From positions 62,001 through 126,000 of the forward strand of contig NZ_CAXMZT010000009.1 of the NCBI RefSeq assembly GCF_964199965.1: a stretch of 64,000 bases of DNA, given 5' to 3'. This document shows positions 1 to 10,018 of the stretch, piece after piece. The DNA comes from JAFIFT01 sp020051095 (GTDB lineage Bacteria > Pseudomonadota > Gammaproteobacteria > Legionellales > Legionellaceae). Made by a program: the position numbers and the translations under genes. The notes under the pieces are model-generated. The model ran no database searches and was not told the origin of the DNA. It saw only the letters and a list, made by a program, of their open reading frames with translations. Positions within the stretch are counted from its first letter, which is position 1, and every line of letters begins with the position of its first letter.

Positions 1-2
1 TT

Positions 3-80
3 TTGTTGGGGGCAAGCCAGCGGGATTGCAAGGTTACCGAAAAGGATCTGGATGAACATTTGAGTCGGTATAAGATATAA
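3..80 (+). CDS. 3' end of an unidentified gene (partial)
   Basis: An open frame enters from the left edge and stops at TAA 78-80. It gives about 25 residues ending in DLDEHLSRYKI. The composition looks coding, but there is too little to identify a family. It would converge on the large minus-strand gene that follows. It could be a chance open frame. Confidence 0.3.
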   Translation: MLGASQRDCKVTEKDLDEHLSRYKI

Positions 81-104
81 AGAGGAACGGTTGTTCTGCA
101 CACC

Positions 105-118
105 CTCCCCCGGGGGAG
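105..118. repeat. GC-rich perfect palindrome between convergent genes
   Basis: CTCCCCCGGGGGAG is a perfect 14-base inverted repeat in an otherwise AT-rich region, between two convergent gene ends. There is no T-run on either side, so it is not a standard intrinsic terminator. It may still form a hairpin that ends or protects transcripts. Confidence 0.4.
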
Positions 119-135
119 AAGGCGCATGCAATAGA

Positions 136-3100
136 TTACATCAGAGAAAAAGTGACAGTCTTGTTTCTTTGGTTTAACTTAAGCTCTTCCTGTAGTGTTA
201 TAAGCCATTCACGATTTGCGATAGCGTTCTGTTGTGTTTCAGGATCCATTGTTCCATCAAAAGTCATTATATGAGCCAAATGTTCTGAATTATGGCATTC
301 CTGATAAAAAATTTTTCCAGCCTCAGGATGATTGTTAATTCCATTAAGCACAGTGCGTAAATTAGGATGAGCGCCTATACAAGTAGCAAGACGTTTGAGA
401 TAGGATTTTTCTTTCCAATCATACCATGATAAATCGAGTGCTTTCAGGCTTTGGTTATTTTCCAAATAATTGAGACAGTCCTCATATTCGCTTTCTAAAG
501 TAAATCGTACTCCCGAATACGATAAATAGGAGAGTATTTGGCCATTTTTTTGCGCTTTATTTAAGGCTTTAAACAGCTGATTCAGCCTGCTTTGCTGATC
601 TTTTGTACCAGTAAATTTATCACTGCATTTACGCAGGAATAATCGTTCCAGGGATTTGTTTTTTGCTAGGGCAGTACATAATTGTGCAAATTCCTGATCG
701 CTTATTCCAGCCGGTGATGCTAAGCCAAGAAAAGCCAGATTGAGTTCTTTGATTTCATTGTCTTCAAGTTTCTGCAGAATAGCAGGTAAATCAAAAGGAA
801 TGTATTTACGGTAAAGAGCCAGCAGATTACCACCGTTATGAGCATCATTATTGGTATAGTGCCAGCCTTCGAGGAACAGGTTATTAGCATTAGGACCAAT
901 CCAGCGTTTGAACAAGGTTGTTACTTCCATTGCAGTCAGTTTATCCAGATCGATTTCCAATTCTTTAATCAACAATGCTGGATCAACAGTTTGGTATTGT
1001 GCGGGAATTGTAGCGTTGTATTTTTTAGCCAAAGAGAGATTCAGTCCAAGACCTAGACGAATGTTCAGTGAGAGCAGCTTTAATTCCGTTTCCAGATTCT
1101 TGAATGCTCCATGGGATAATGCATTGTCAAAAATATCATAACAGTATTTGATCTGTGTTTCTGCTAAAGCCAAGTCTTCAAGTGCTTCAGTCGTCTGACG
1201 CAAACGCGTTTTGGCGGAGGTTCTTTCCAGGAGGACAATTAATCCTTCAATAGGTGCAAACTGAGTGTAATTTACCTGGTGCAAGCAGTTCAGCGCCTGT
1301 AAAGAGTCCTCCTTTTTAATAGTGACTGGATCGCCTTGTGCATCAAAGTCATCATAATCCTGACAGTTAGAAAATTGGCGACCTAATTTGTTATAGGCAA
1401 TAGCCATTTCCAGATGAAGTACTTGTTTTAAAGAGGATAAACGTTGGGTAATTACTTTATTGTCCGAATGTTTTTCTATAAATGAAAAACATTCGCGCAG
1501 CTGATTAATGGCAAATTCAGGTATTACCTGTGCTCTGGCCAAATGAATGTTTGCCAATAATTGCAAATAAGTATGAAGCGCGCTTTTGTCAGATATTTTC
1601 TTCGCATTTTGAATAAAGGAAGTGAGGTACAGTTGTGCCTCTTCATAATTACCTGAAATCACATACAGACCACCAAGAACAACTTGTGCACTTAACTTTT
1701 GGTAGGCGGTGAGACCAGTGAGTTCTACGTAAGAGCGCAGTGCTTTAATTGCCATATGGTATTCACCCAGATAATAAGCTTGATGTGCCAGTTGCAACTG
1801 CTGTTCTGGGGTTATTTCCAGAGAGGTGAATTTGGTATCCAATGGCCTGATGTTAATGCCTCGGTCGAGCAACTCCTGTTTTGTCAGTAATTGAACATTA
1901 TTTTGTTGCGCTATCTCAACAAGCTGATCTATTTGATGGTAATTGAAATCACCTGGCTCGGGTTTTACTATAGCGAGACACCGACTTTTGTCTTTCGTGT
2001 TCATGGGCATGAAAATTTGAGTGCCGCCGCCATCACACCAGACCTTTTTTCCTGTCTGTGACCAGAAATCCGTTACTGGGCTTGCTATGGATACAGCAAC
2101 AGGACTGGAGAGCTCATCAATTACTATTAATTCAGCATGCACACGGTCTATCGATTGTGTAGGATCGTTTGGATCGCTGATTTGATCGGCTATGCCTAGT
2201 TCACTGGGTTTAAAGTGAATTTCATCGGTAGCATATTCGCCAAGCCATCCTTTAGGACGCAGATATTTGAAAATCCGACTGCCTACGGGAATTCGCATAA
2301 AATGAATCGGCTTCCTGGTTTCTGCTGCATTAACATGGCTTGGAATCTTATTTTTCTGCATACGGGAGGTAGGATCTTTGGCGAAATCTTCATAAATTTT
2401 GCCTAAAGCAATGGCTTCAATCCCCTCAAGACCCAAAGCTCTGGGATTAACCATTAAATTGGCAAAAAGTAAATCTTCAAGAAATTGAATTTTTTTCGTT
2501 TGAATCGATTCACCTTGCCTGGTGAAATAATGGTTGGGGCGGTATAGACTATCTTGTGATGGTTTGATATCAAAAAGATTGCCTTTGTCGAATTGCCTCA
2601 TCATGAGTTTAAGAAACTGCATGAGTGTAGAGGAGATCATCCTGCTTTTGTCTCTTAAGGTTACTTTGAAATTGTTAAGCAGTGAGTTCAGGCTTTCCAG
2701 AGCGGGTTGATAGAAAAGGTGTTCATGTCCTTGTTCATCAAAACCCTTAATCGTTTTTGTTTTCGGATTACGACGTGCTTCTGTGCCCATTCTTTTTAGT
2801 TCTGGCGCAGTGAATAAAATGATGTGATCGTTTTCTGAAAATTCAATAAGGATGTGTGCTAGTGCAAATAAATGCTCTGCATTTTCCTCCTTATTGAGTA
2901 GTGTTTCGATTTGAGTACTTAAAGGTGGTTGTACTGTTTTTAACAGTTCCTGAGCATATTGCCTTATTAAAGTATAGTCTTCTGTGCTGTAAGGTTGGTC
3001 TTCCGGATGTTCATAGCAAATCCTGACCGCTGCTTCATAGGCTTTAGCTGTCTTTTGTAAATAGCTATTGGAATCCATGATCAATTGCTGTTGTTTTTCC

Positions 3101-3645
3101 TGTGAGCCATATATCGGGATAATGATATTCGCATGGAAGGAAATGCTGCGTTTTTTTTGATTGATGAAATTATTTAAATTGGCTGCTATTTCTTCAATCG
3201 TATTGCCAGGTCCTGCATGTAACTCTGCAACAGACAGCAGTACCTGATCTTTACAGGCGGTATAGAACGGGTAGCCTAATTCTTCATGCAATTCTCGTAA
3301 AGCCCCATCCATCAAGGTTGCATCCTGATCCTCAATAACTCCTGTAGCTGAAACCAATACTCCTCGAGCATTATCGCCTTTACGCTGGCTGTGTGCGCCT
3401 GCAAAAAGCAAGGCTCCATCGTCTTGCAGCAAACATGGGGTAATCCCGGCATTACAACGTATTTTTTTATTCAATAGTTCCTTCAGTTTAACGAGATCCA
3501 GTTCAGGTTGGCTTTTTCGCAGTATATTCATCAACTCATCATCAGTCAGTTCAGGTTGATTGAGAATATGGGTTTTGATGAATTGGCCGTATGTTTGTTG
3601 CAGAAAGTCTTTAGAAAAAAAAACATCGAAGGGTAGGTCTAGCAT
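136..3645 (-). CDS. Large multidomain protein: Nudix-like box, TPR-like and leucine-rich repeats; candidate effector
   Basis: 1169 residues. Residues 102-125 hold a Nudix-like box ending RELHEELGY, with one extra residue between the first acidic position and RE compared with the usual spacing. Around 640-800 the helical segments (YYLGEYHMAIKAL, YVISGNYEEAQLYL) look like TPRs. From about 930 to 1130 there are leucine-rich segments such as LERLFLRKC and LKALDLSWYDW. There is no signal peptide or membrane segment. A possible hydrolase domain combined with eukaryote-like interaction repeats is typical of Dot/Icm effectors. That role is inferred. AAGGA precedes the ATG. Confidence 0.6.
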   Translation of the reverse strand: MLDLPFDVFFSKDFLQQTYGQFIKTHILNQPELTDDELMNILRKSQPELDLVKLKELLNKKIRCNAGITPCLLQDDGALLFAGAHSQRKGDNARGVLVSATGVIEDQDATLMDGALRELHEELGYPFYTACKDQVLLSVAELHAGPGNTIEEIAANLNNFINQKKRSISFHANIIIPIYGSQEKQQQLIMDSNSYLQKTAKAYEAAVRICYEHPEDQPYSTEDYTLIRQYAQELLKTVQPPLSTQIETLLNKEENAEHLFALAHILIEFSENDHIILFTAPELKRMGTEARRNPKTKTIKGFDEQGHEHLFYQPALESLNSLLNNFKVTLRDKSRMISSTLMQFLKLMMRQFDKGNLFDIKPSQDSLYRPNHYFTRQGESIQTKKIQFLEDLLFANLMVNPRALGLEGIEAIALGKIYEDFAKDPTSRMQKNKIPSHVNAAETRKPIHFMRIPVGSRIFKYLRPKGWLGEYATDEIHFKPSELGIADQISDPNDPTQSIDRVHAELIVIDELSSPVAVSIASPVTDFWSQTGKKVWCDGGGTQIFMPMNTKDKSRCLAIVKPEPGDFNYHQIDQLVEIAQQNNVQLLTKQELLDRGINIRPLDTKFTSLEITPEQQLQLAHQAYYLGEYHMAIKALRSYVELTGLTAYQKLSAQVVLGGLYVISGNYEEAQLYLTSFIQNAKKISDKSALHTYLQLLANIHLARAQVIPEFAINQLRECFSFIEKHSDNKVITQRLSSLKQVLHLEMAIAYNKLGRQFSNCQDYDDFDAQGDPVTIKKEDSLQALNCLHQVNYTQFAPIEGLIVLLERTSAKTRLRQTTEALEDLALAETQIKYCYDIFDNALSHGAFKNLETELKLLSLNIRLGLGLNLSLAKKYNATIPAQYQTVDPALLIKELEIDLDKLTAMEVTTLFKRWIGPNANNLFLEGWHYTNNDAHNGGNLLALYRKYIPFDLPAILQKLEDNEIKELNLAFLGLASPAGISDQEFAQLCTALAKNKSLERLFLRKCSDKFTGTKDQQSRLNQLFKALNKAQKNGQILSYLSYSGVRFTLESEYEDCLNYLENNQSLKALDLSWYDWKEKSYLKRLATCIGAHPNLRTVLNGINNHPEAGKIFYQECHNSEHLAHIMTFDGTMDPETQQNAIANREWLITLQEELKLNQRNKTVTFSLM

Positions 3646-3692
3646 GGTACTGCATCCTTAACAGATTTGGGTTGTATGTACTGTAGGTGGGG

Positions 3693-3723
3693 CCCTTGGC
3701 CCGGTAAGCCATTGGGCCAAGGG
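3693..3723. terminator. Strong hairpin between the two large minus-strand genes
   Basis: CCCTTGGCCC pairs perfectly with GGGCCAAGGG across an 11-base loop. The hairpin lies about 11 bases past the stop of the 549-residue gene. No U-tract follows on the minus strand, so it may act as an attenuator or 3'-end stabiliser rather than a full terminator. Confidence 0.45.
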
Positions 3724-3734
3724 GCAACCTGCAA

Positions 3735-5384
3735 CTATAAACTGGATACTACTTTTAACTCTTCACTAGGGACTACGAGGCTTCTTGCAATCTCGCATGG
3801 TTTGGAGATGAAGGGAGCAAGGAACGCCAGATAAGAGTTAATTCGGCTTGGGTCAAAGGTCAAGTGTGAATGAAGATTACTGAAAACAGTGTTTATCTGT
3901 ACAGCAATTTGATCAATTATTTTATTGTCATCCACTTGAGCCAGCCAATTTCTGGCGCTTGAAATCTCTGGTTCAATTTCGTTGGTTACGTGTGCTTGTA
4001 AAGTCTTTACTATGGCATTAAAGATATCTTCATTTCGAGCCTTGATAAATTCAGGGGTTGCTTTATCTTTACCCAATATCTTTTGCAAAGCTGCATAGTC
4101 TTCAATACCGCGGGGCTTAAATACGGATTTGTCGAATAATCGTTGTAATAAAGTATTTTTATCGCCAGCTTTAAGTGTATTCTCCCAACCCAAAGCCACT
4201 TCAGTAGAGCGTGGGATTATAAAATCGTTTTGTCTTGGCAGACGTGGGCCAGTTAAATCAATGTTCACCAATTCCCAATGCTCTTCCCTTTCAATGAGAA
4301 GCATATTGTCCATGCCCAAATCAGCGCTTTCACCCATTAAATGACGGAACAGGATTCCTGCACACAGTCCTTTTATTGGTTTGCCTTTTAGTTTTGCTAC
4401 TAAAGTGTCGCAGCCTCTTGCAATCCACGCTTCGTTGTCTTCACCTGGTTTTTGTTCGGTTGCAAAAGGTTCTATGAGGAATTCGTGCAGGCTGATTGCG
4501 TTTGGAACGATGTTGGAAATTTGATATAAACCCATTCTGTTGCGGGTAACCAATAAATGGTGGTCTGCAATAGTAATACCCGGGATTATAGATTGCATGT
4601 AAATGTTGTTTAATTGTTGTCCGAACGCGCACATTTGATCAGTAAAGGCACAGTAGGCAAACATATCGCGTAAATCAGGTTTCTTTTGAAACAGTTTTTC
4701 TGCAAGAGAATAAACTTCATTCACTGTAAGAGTTTGCTGTACAGAAGTTTTATCGTTAGATAATGCTCTGTTGATGCGGGTCTGCATTATGTTGTCGAGC
4801 ATCTCGATGCCTTCTTCAGAATTTAGAAATTCTGAAAAGCTTTCAGTAATGTCTGTCTTTAATTTCGTTTCTTTTTCTTTTTTAGCTGTTTCGCGCGCGA
4901 TTTTATCTTGTTTCGACTCATTTTTTGGTGCTTCTGGCTCTGTCAAACGTAAATAGTTGCCTACAATATAGCCCAGTAAAGTGGCCCATTTGGAACTGGA
5001 TTTCAGGGTATCTTCTGTTGCTTTTGCGATAGTTTCAGCAACTTTACGTTTCTTGGCAGGTGGTAGGGTTGAAAAGTTGTTCAGATCACTCTTAAGTTCA
5101 TCGGGAGAATTTAAAGCAATTTGGAGCTTACTGTATGCATTAACGTATTGTTCTAAAGCTTGCATTAATAGAGAAAAATTAATACCTATTTTAGCAATTG
5201 CTTCCTGGTTGCGAAATGCAAACACATGACCTACATCAGTGCCACCTGGCTTTTCTCTCAGGTAAGGTAAAGCGGTTTTGGTGTTTCTATCACCCATATC
5301 CTCATCAGTAGAAATAACAAAACCGGTGAAAGGATTGGCTTCGCCTGGTTGGAATATACTTCTCTTCTCTCTTCTTTCTTGCAT
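3735..5384 (-). CDS. 549-residue effector-like protein, possibly kinase-fold
   Basis: No confident family. It is a soluble, charged protein with a coiled, Lys/Glu-rich middle (about residues 125-180). Around 345-375 the pattern ESADLGMDNMLLI followed by WELVNIDLTGP resembles the D-x-x-N ... I-D core of protein, PI or aminoglycoside kinases. FRNQEAIAKIG near residue 55 could carry the nucleotide-contacting lysine. This is a weak pattern match only. It sits between another effector-like gene and a LuxR regulator on the same strand, and a 12-base palindrome lies in its upstream region. Confidence 0.5.
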   Translation of the reverse strand: MQERREKRSIFQPGEANPFTGFVISTDEDMGDRNTKTALPYLREKPGGTDVGHVFAFRNQEAIAKIGINFSLLMQALEQYVNAYSKLQIALNSPDELKSDLNNFSTLPPAKKRKVAETIAKATEDTLKSSSKWATLLGYIVGNYLRLTEPEAPKNESKQDKIARETAKKEKETKLKTDITESFSEFLNSEEGIEMLDNIMQTRINRALSNDKTSVQQTLTVNEVYSLAEKLFQKKPDLRDMFAYCAFTDQMCAFGQQLNNIYMQSIIPGITIADHHLLVTRNRMGLYQISNIVPNAISLHEFLIEPFATEQKPGEDNEAWIARGCDTLVAKLKGKPIKGLCAGILFRHLMGESADLGMDNMLLIEREEHWELVNIDLTGPRLPRQNDFIIPRSTEVALGWENTLKAGDKNTLLQRLFDKSVFKPRGIEDYAALQKILGKDKATPEFIKARNEDIFNAIVKTLQAHVTNEIEPEISSARNWLAQVDDNKIIDQIAVQINTVFSNLHSHLTFDPSRINSYLAFLAPFISKPCEIARSLVVPSEELKVVSSL

Positions 5385-5457
5385 AGTTACGACTCCATAA
5401 AAATGAGTCGTTATTTTCTACTGGGTGATTTAATTGTGTAATTGGTGGATCTGCCCG

Positions 5458-5469
5458 GGTAGATCTACC
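5458..5469. promoter_or_regulatory. Palindrome upstream of the 549-residue gene; possible operator
   Basis: GGTAGATCTACC is a perfect 12-base palindrome about 75 bases before the ATG of the downstream effector-like gene and about 75 bases after the stop of the LuxR-type regulator. Its size and placement would suit a dimeric regulator, but no binding specificity can be read from the sequence. Confidence 0.3.
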
Positions 5470-5543
5470 TATTGCGTTTTTTAGTTCTACGATTGCAGGG
5501 TGCACTGTGTTACTCTGTGCCAATAATGGCTATTCTTGATCAT

Positions 5544-6350
5544 TTAACTTTCTTTAAGCTCTTTAAATAAAAGCTGGAAGAATTCTTTGTATTGACCGAC
5601 CAGATACCCCAATTGGAAGGGGCTGTATACTTGCAGTTTTAACTTAAGTTGTTGCACGTATTTCTCTGCTGTTCTGGGCGATATGTTTAAAATCAGAGCT
5701 ATTTCAGGTACGGTTTTACCCTGATACAGCCAAAAAAGAGATTCCAGCTCTCTGGGAGTCAGATTACCCAACTGATGGTTTTCATGGGGGATGAGCATAT
5801 CCTTTAACAAGAATTCAGGTTTTGGATCCGGGTGCAGAGCAAACTGGTTTTCACAGCAGTGCTTTTTTAACAGGGGGTGGAGCAGTAGCTGGAATTGAAC
5901 GAAATGATTAATCTGGCGAAAGTGTTTCATCAATAAATTATTTACTTGATGATGTCCTCTGCCAAGTGCTATTTCGAAAATATCGACATAATCATTATTT
6001 TTGTAATAAAGAACCAGTTCGGAGACTATATTAAAATCATCACGCAGGGGTTGTAACAGCTGGATTATTTTTTCAGGAGCAGACGGCCAGGAATCAGATA
6101 AGGCGAAACCTGAATGATAAAACTCATAACTTCGCTCATTCATTCCCAGTAAATATTTTTTTTCAGAAAAATACCATTCTAACGCATCTGGCCTGGTAGT
6201 CAGGATAGCCAAGGTATTATTTTTGAATAATCGGGTCAGGCGAATAAAGCTCAGGGGTAATTTATCAATTAAAGGCTGGCAAAGCGCTTGAAAATGAGAT
6301 GACTGATCCAGCGTGGATTTTAACCAGGGTTTTAATTGAAGTTCGTTCAT
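5544..6350 (-). CDS. LuxR-family transcriptional regulator
   Basis: 268 residues. The C-terminal 60 residues are a classic LuxR/GerE helix-turn-helix: LTPRELESLFWLYQGKTVPE, then ISPRTAEKYVQQLKLKL. The N-terminal ~190 residues are a globular sensor-like domain that lacks the clear residue pattern of acyl-homoserine-lactone binders, so the ligand is unknown. Its solo position beside effector-like genes suggests local regulation, which is inferred. The 214 bases upstream contain no gene. Confidence 0.8.
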   Translation of the reverse strand: MNELQLKPWLKSTLDQSSHFQALCQPLIDKLPLSFIRLTRLFKNNTLAILTTRPDALEWYFSEKKYLLGMNERSYEFYHSGFALSDSWPSAPEKIIQLLQPLRDDFNIVSELVLYYKNNDYVDIFEIALGRGHHQVNNLLMKHFRQINHFVQFQLLLHPLLKKHCCENQFALHPDPKPEFLLKDMLIPHENHQLGNLTPRELESLFWLYQGKTVPEIALILNISPRTAEKYVQQLKLKLQVYSPFQLGYLVGQYKEFFQLLFKELKES

Positions 6351-6564
6351 AATTCATCAGGCTGAAGACGAGGTTCAATAATAACACAGTGTGAGTTGAT
6401 TTGAATGGGTCATAGTGCTCGCATTACTCTCAGTTTTAATATAATGAACCCAAATCATGAATTTGATGACATCACAAGGAGCACGTCTTGCCTTGCAGCA
6501 CGAAGTCGCATCGCATAGGTTTTATTATGCATACCGATTGCATCAAGACTACGCTTGCTACAGC

Positions 6565-7440
6565 TTAAACAATTAAATCAATAACATCAGAGAAATAGCG
6601 TGGCTTCTCTACTCTTGTATACCATGCAAGTACTAGTTTATTTTCATAAGAGAGGCCGGAATTGAGTAATATTAACTCTTTCTTATCTAGATAAGGTTGG
6701 CATAATTCGGTGGACAATACTCCAAATCCATACCCATTTATAAACAACGATAATAATGATTCATTGATGTTAACAAAATGGCGTTCTGTTTGAATATGCT
6801 CTAGTAAATTATAGCGCTTGAGGTAATTTAAAGTCATAGGATCAGATTCATCAAAATCTATTATTCGTTCTGTTTGCAATATCTCTTTAAAATCCCTTGA
6901 CTTCCAAGATGAAGTGCATACCAAGACATAATTCTCCGCTTTGATAGGCTTTACTTGCATTTCTTTGAAAATATGTTGAGGCTCAATAATTACAAAATGA
7001 CTAATACCAGTTTGCAAAGAAGTAATTCTTTGTGCGGAATCATTTACATTGAAGGTTATTACCAAATTAGGGTATCGTTTCATTAATTGACCGCACCTCG
7101 GAATAATGCGAGAAGCCATAATACTGGTGGGACCACTAATACATAACCTCACTGTTGAATCAACCCCTGCACCATGAATGTTGGCTAGTGTATGGCCTTC
7201 TAATTCTTGTGAGGCATAACAATATTGAAGCAATGCTTCACCTTCAGAGGTTAATAATACACCATGGTGTGTACGTATAAATAAAGTTGCGCGTAAACGT
7301 GCTTCTAAAGTTCGTATTCGTTGAGTCACTGCTGTTTGAGTTAAATGAATAACTTTGGCTGCAGCATGCATACTTCCATGTTGAGCTACAGCAAAAAATA
7401 CTTGGAGTTGAGGATCGAGTAAAGTAACTAATGATTTCAT
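6565..7440 (-). CDS. LysR-family transcriptional regulator
   Basis: 291 residues. The N-terminal winged helix (about residues 8-65) contains HGSMHAAAKVIHLTQTAVTQ and RIRTLEARLRATLF, followed by a periplasmic-binding-type effector domain. It starts 38 bases downstream of the second YcaO gene on the same strand, so it may be the last gene of the YcaO operon and its regulator. The inducer cannot be predicted. Confidence 0.85.
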   Translation of the reverse strand: MKSLVTLLDPQLQVFFAVAQHGSMHAAAKVIHLTQTAVTQRIRTLEARLRATLFIRTHHGVLLTSEGEALLQYCYASQELEGHTLANIHGAGVDSTVRLCISGPTSIMASRIIPRCGQLMKRYPNLVITFNVNDSAQRITSLQTGISHFVIIEPQHIFKEMQVKPIKAENYVLVCTSSWKSRDFKEILQTERIIDFDESDPMTLNYLKRYNLLEHIQTERHFVNINESLLSLFINGYGFGVLSTELCQPYLDKKELILLNSGLSYENKLVLAWYTRVEKPRYFSDVIDLIV

Positions 7441-7478
7441 TATATCCTATTTATTAATTAGCACCATTAAGGACGAAT

Positions 7479-8732
7479 TTAAACTGAAAAAACTGCGTCT
7501 GTATATGAATTACAATTTTTTTTGATAAAGCTCATGCCTCTTTTATTAGGTAAGGTGTATTTACCTAGTTCTACTAAATAAAATTGCTCAAATCCAGGAA
7601 TAATATATTTTACACAATGAAATCCAGTATCAATATCTGCGATTGTTTTGGTATAGATTGCAAAATCTTTATCTCGAATTCGTTGGACGATTGTATTAAG
7701 TTGTTGTTTAAGAGACCTATCTCCATTATATGAGGGAAGTGAGTTGAAATTTACAATTTGAGAATTTGGAGTAAGTTGCGCAATATCTGCTTTTGCGCAT
7801 TTTGCTAATAATGGGGTAATAGCAAAATTATTTAATGTTTGGATTTGATTCTCAGCTAAATGTTGATTAAATAAATGCAAAGGTTGTAATGATTCCAGAA
7901 GAGCTCTTTCTAACGCATAGCCTTTGAATAACGAAGTCCCACATCCAATAGGCTGAATAGCCATGGATTGATTAGTCATGGTTACAAGGATGGTAGGGAT
8001 CCCAATGTCGCTGGTTATGTCTACAAGAATCAGCTCTTCAGCATATTCCTTTTCAATCCGATCAATTATCTTTTTTAAGTATTCTGGTACAGTTTGTTTA
8101 TCGATTATGGAAATTTTTTTATTCAGTAAAAATGCTTGAATGAGGAATAGAGAGTAAGCATCTCGCTCTACAGCTTCATTTAATGCATGGATGCTTGCCT
8201 CTTCTCTACTGGTCCCTGAAGCTATACCAGAATCACAAGCATTCCATGCATAAGGTTGATAATTAAATTTATCTGAAGAGGGGGGATTTTTTCCATATCG
8301 GGGATCAAGAAGATAAAAAGGATAGAACAGAAATTCACCAGTTATCAATTCTTCGCATTGTGCAAATGGGATCTTTTCTTTGTGCAGGAAAATTCCAGGA
8401 TCTAAAAGGTCGAGCTCTTTAAGCTTATCAACAATTAATGGATTATCTAACGAATAATAGTGTTCCTGATTATGATTATATTGGCAAAACGAATGAACTG
8501 CATAATGCTCTATAGCTTCAAAGCAAGCACTGACCTTGGATTGAACTCCTATACCTTTACCACAACCATAAAATATAGTGTTGTTTTTTGTGTCTAATAA
8601 TTTGCAATGATAGGTTTTAAGCTCGTTACCATAAAAGCTGAATTCGGCATGTAACTTTAATTTAAGTATCGTAGATTCCGCAATCTTCATAGCCATTTCT
8701 GGTAACATCTGTCTTTCACAATGGTTGTTCAT
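7479..8732 (-). CDS. YcaO-family ATP-dependent peptide-backbone-activating enzyme
   Basis: 417 residues from the ATG at 8732, chosen over the upstream GTG (8750) because GGAG lies 7 bases before it. YcaO proteins use ATP to activate backbone amides for azoline, thioamide or amidine formation. The three ATP/Mg signature blocks are intact: GCGKGIGV with SACFEAIEH (about 56-76), SGIASGTSREEA with ALNEAVERDA (about 168-192), and GCGTSLF with ALERALLESLQ (about 263-283). There is no PxPxP C-terminus. It overlaps the upstream YcaO gene by 17 bases, implying coupling. The modification type is unknown. Confidence 0.85.
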   Translation of the reverse strand: MNNHCERQMLPEMAMKIAESTILKLKLHAEFSFYGNELKTYHCKLLDTKNNTIFYGCGKGIGVQSKVSACFEAIEHYAVHSFCQYNHNQEHYYSLDNPLIVDKLKELDLLDPGIFLHKEKIPFAQCEELITGEFLFYPFYLLDPRYGKNPPSSDKFNYQPYAWNACDSGIASGTSREEASIHALNEAVERDAYSLFLIQAFLLNKKISIIDKQTVPEYLKKIIDRIEKEYAEELILVDITSDIGIPTILVTMTNQSMAIQPIGCGTSLFKGYALERALLESLQPLHLFNQHLAENQIQTLNNFAITPLLAKCAKADIAQLTPNSQIVNFNSLPSYNGDRSLKQQLNTIVQRIRDKDFAIYTKTIADIDTGFHCVKYIIPGFEQFYLVELGKYTLPNKRGMSFIKKNCNSYTDAVFSV

Positions 8733-9987
8733 TAAATATCTCCAAACCACGGGTTTTTATTGGTAAAAACTTGGCATCTCTAATCAGACTAAAGTTTTCT
8801 AGCTCAGGGATGAGGGTATAAGTTATCGCTACTCCAATGGATGACTTATATAAGACTTGCGTGTATATATTTGCACCCTGTTTGGCTAAAAGATTCACCA
8901 TAAACTGGATTTGTTGGGGAAGGCTTTCATGCAAGGAATAGGATGAAATATTGTTCCAGTCTATTTCGGTATATAATTTGTTAACTATGAGATATTTTAG
9001 ATCCCCAATCATTGCTTTTAACAATAAAGGACAGCTGGATAAAAGGGCAACATTTTCCTCCCTATATTTTTTGGCATTTTGATTAAATCTATCTTTGTAT
9101 TGTATTGATTCAAAAAGTGCCTGTATTAGAGCTTTTTCTTTGAAAAGTGATGTGCCAAAGCCCTGAGGCTGTAATAACATGTTTTGCTTTGTAAAACTAA
9201 CTACAAATGAAGGAATATTAATATCGCTTGTCATATCCATGATGATTAGTTTTTCATTAAATTGCTTCTCTATTGTTGAGACTATTTTAGCGATGTTTTC
9301 AGGAAGAGTTTCTTTTAAAAGCAATCGAGCAGGGCATGGGTTTTTGTTAATTATTGTTTTTAGTAAAAATAAAGAATAGGCATCTCTTTCTACCCATTGA
9401 TTTATACCATGGATAATTGCTTCATCAGTAGTCGCACCTATTGCTAATCCTGTATTATCGCTGAGCTCACTCAGATAATCTTGTCTAAAATTTTTTAATC
9501 GTGGCGTTGAGGCATAAATTAAACCTAGAGGGTAATGGATTTTTTGAGTTGGATTTTGATAATGAATTAACTCAATCCAGGGGTACCTATTATTTTGATA
9601 AATTTCTTGCAATAAAAGCTTGGGCATTAACCGTTTCTCAAGCAAAAATTGAGTTGATGGGGATGACTTAGTGGAAAAAAAATACAGTTCATCAATCAAA
9701 TTATTGTTACATATCTTGAAACTAATAGATTTTTCTAAAGACTCATATAATGCTTTTATTTTAGAAAGTTGGGTAAAACCGCTAGCGCCTCCTATAAAAG
9801 ATAGTTTTAATTGGTGATTATTTGTAGAACAAAGATAAGTACTTAGATGGGTGTCTTCGTGCTTAATATTATTAAGACCTTTGAACAGAGGCGTAATATG
9901 ATTTTTTGCGGCTTCTTCTAGACCTATCAATAAGGCATCATCAAGTTTATATGCCCGTTGATTGATTGCTTCAAGGGAATTATTCAT
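8716..9987 (-). CDS. Second YcaO-family protein, with a divergent first nucleotide-binding block
   Basis: 423 residues from the ATG at 9987, with AAGGAG 8 bases upstream (a GTG at 9993 is less well placed). It is a distant paralogue of the next gene. The second and third blocks are recognisable (TGLAIGATTDEA, INQWVERDAYSLF; GFGTSLF, ALIQALFESIQ). The first block is changed to GGASGF ... YESLEKS, losing the GKG. It may be an engagement or partner subunit, or an enzyme with altered nucleotide binding; that is inference. It lies directly after the small peptide gene at 10019. Confidence 0.8.
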   Translation of the reverse strand: MNNSLEAINQRAYKLDDALLIGLEEAAKNHITPLFKGLNNIKHEDTHLSTYLCSTNNHQLKLSFIGGASGFTQLSKIKALYESLEKSISFKICNNNLIDELYFFSTKSSPSTQFLLEKRLMPKLLLQEIYQNNRYPWIELIHYQNPTQKIHYPLGLIYASTPRLKNFRQDYLSELSDNTGLAIGATTDEAIIHGINQWVERDAYSLFLLKTIINKNPCPARLLLKETLPENIAKIVSTIEKQFNEKLIIMDMTSDINIPSFVVSFTKQNMLLQPQGFGTSLFKEKALIQALFESIQYKDRFNQNAKKYREENVALLSSCPLLLKAMIGDLKYLIVNKLYTEIDWNNISSYSLHESLPQQIQFMVNLLAKQGANIYTQVLYKSSIGVAITYTLIPELENFSLIRDAKFLPIKTRGLEIFNEQPL

Positions 9988-10018
9988 AGCCACTACTCCT
10001 TCAACGGGACCATAAAAA

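Noticed and set aside
838..1141. Plus-strand open frames inside the 1169-residue gene
   Set aside because: They are antisense to a well-supported coding frame, lack ribosome sites and show no domain.
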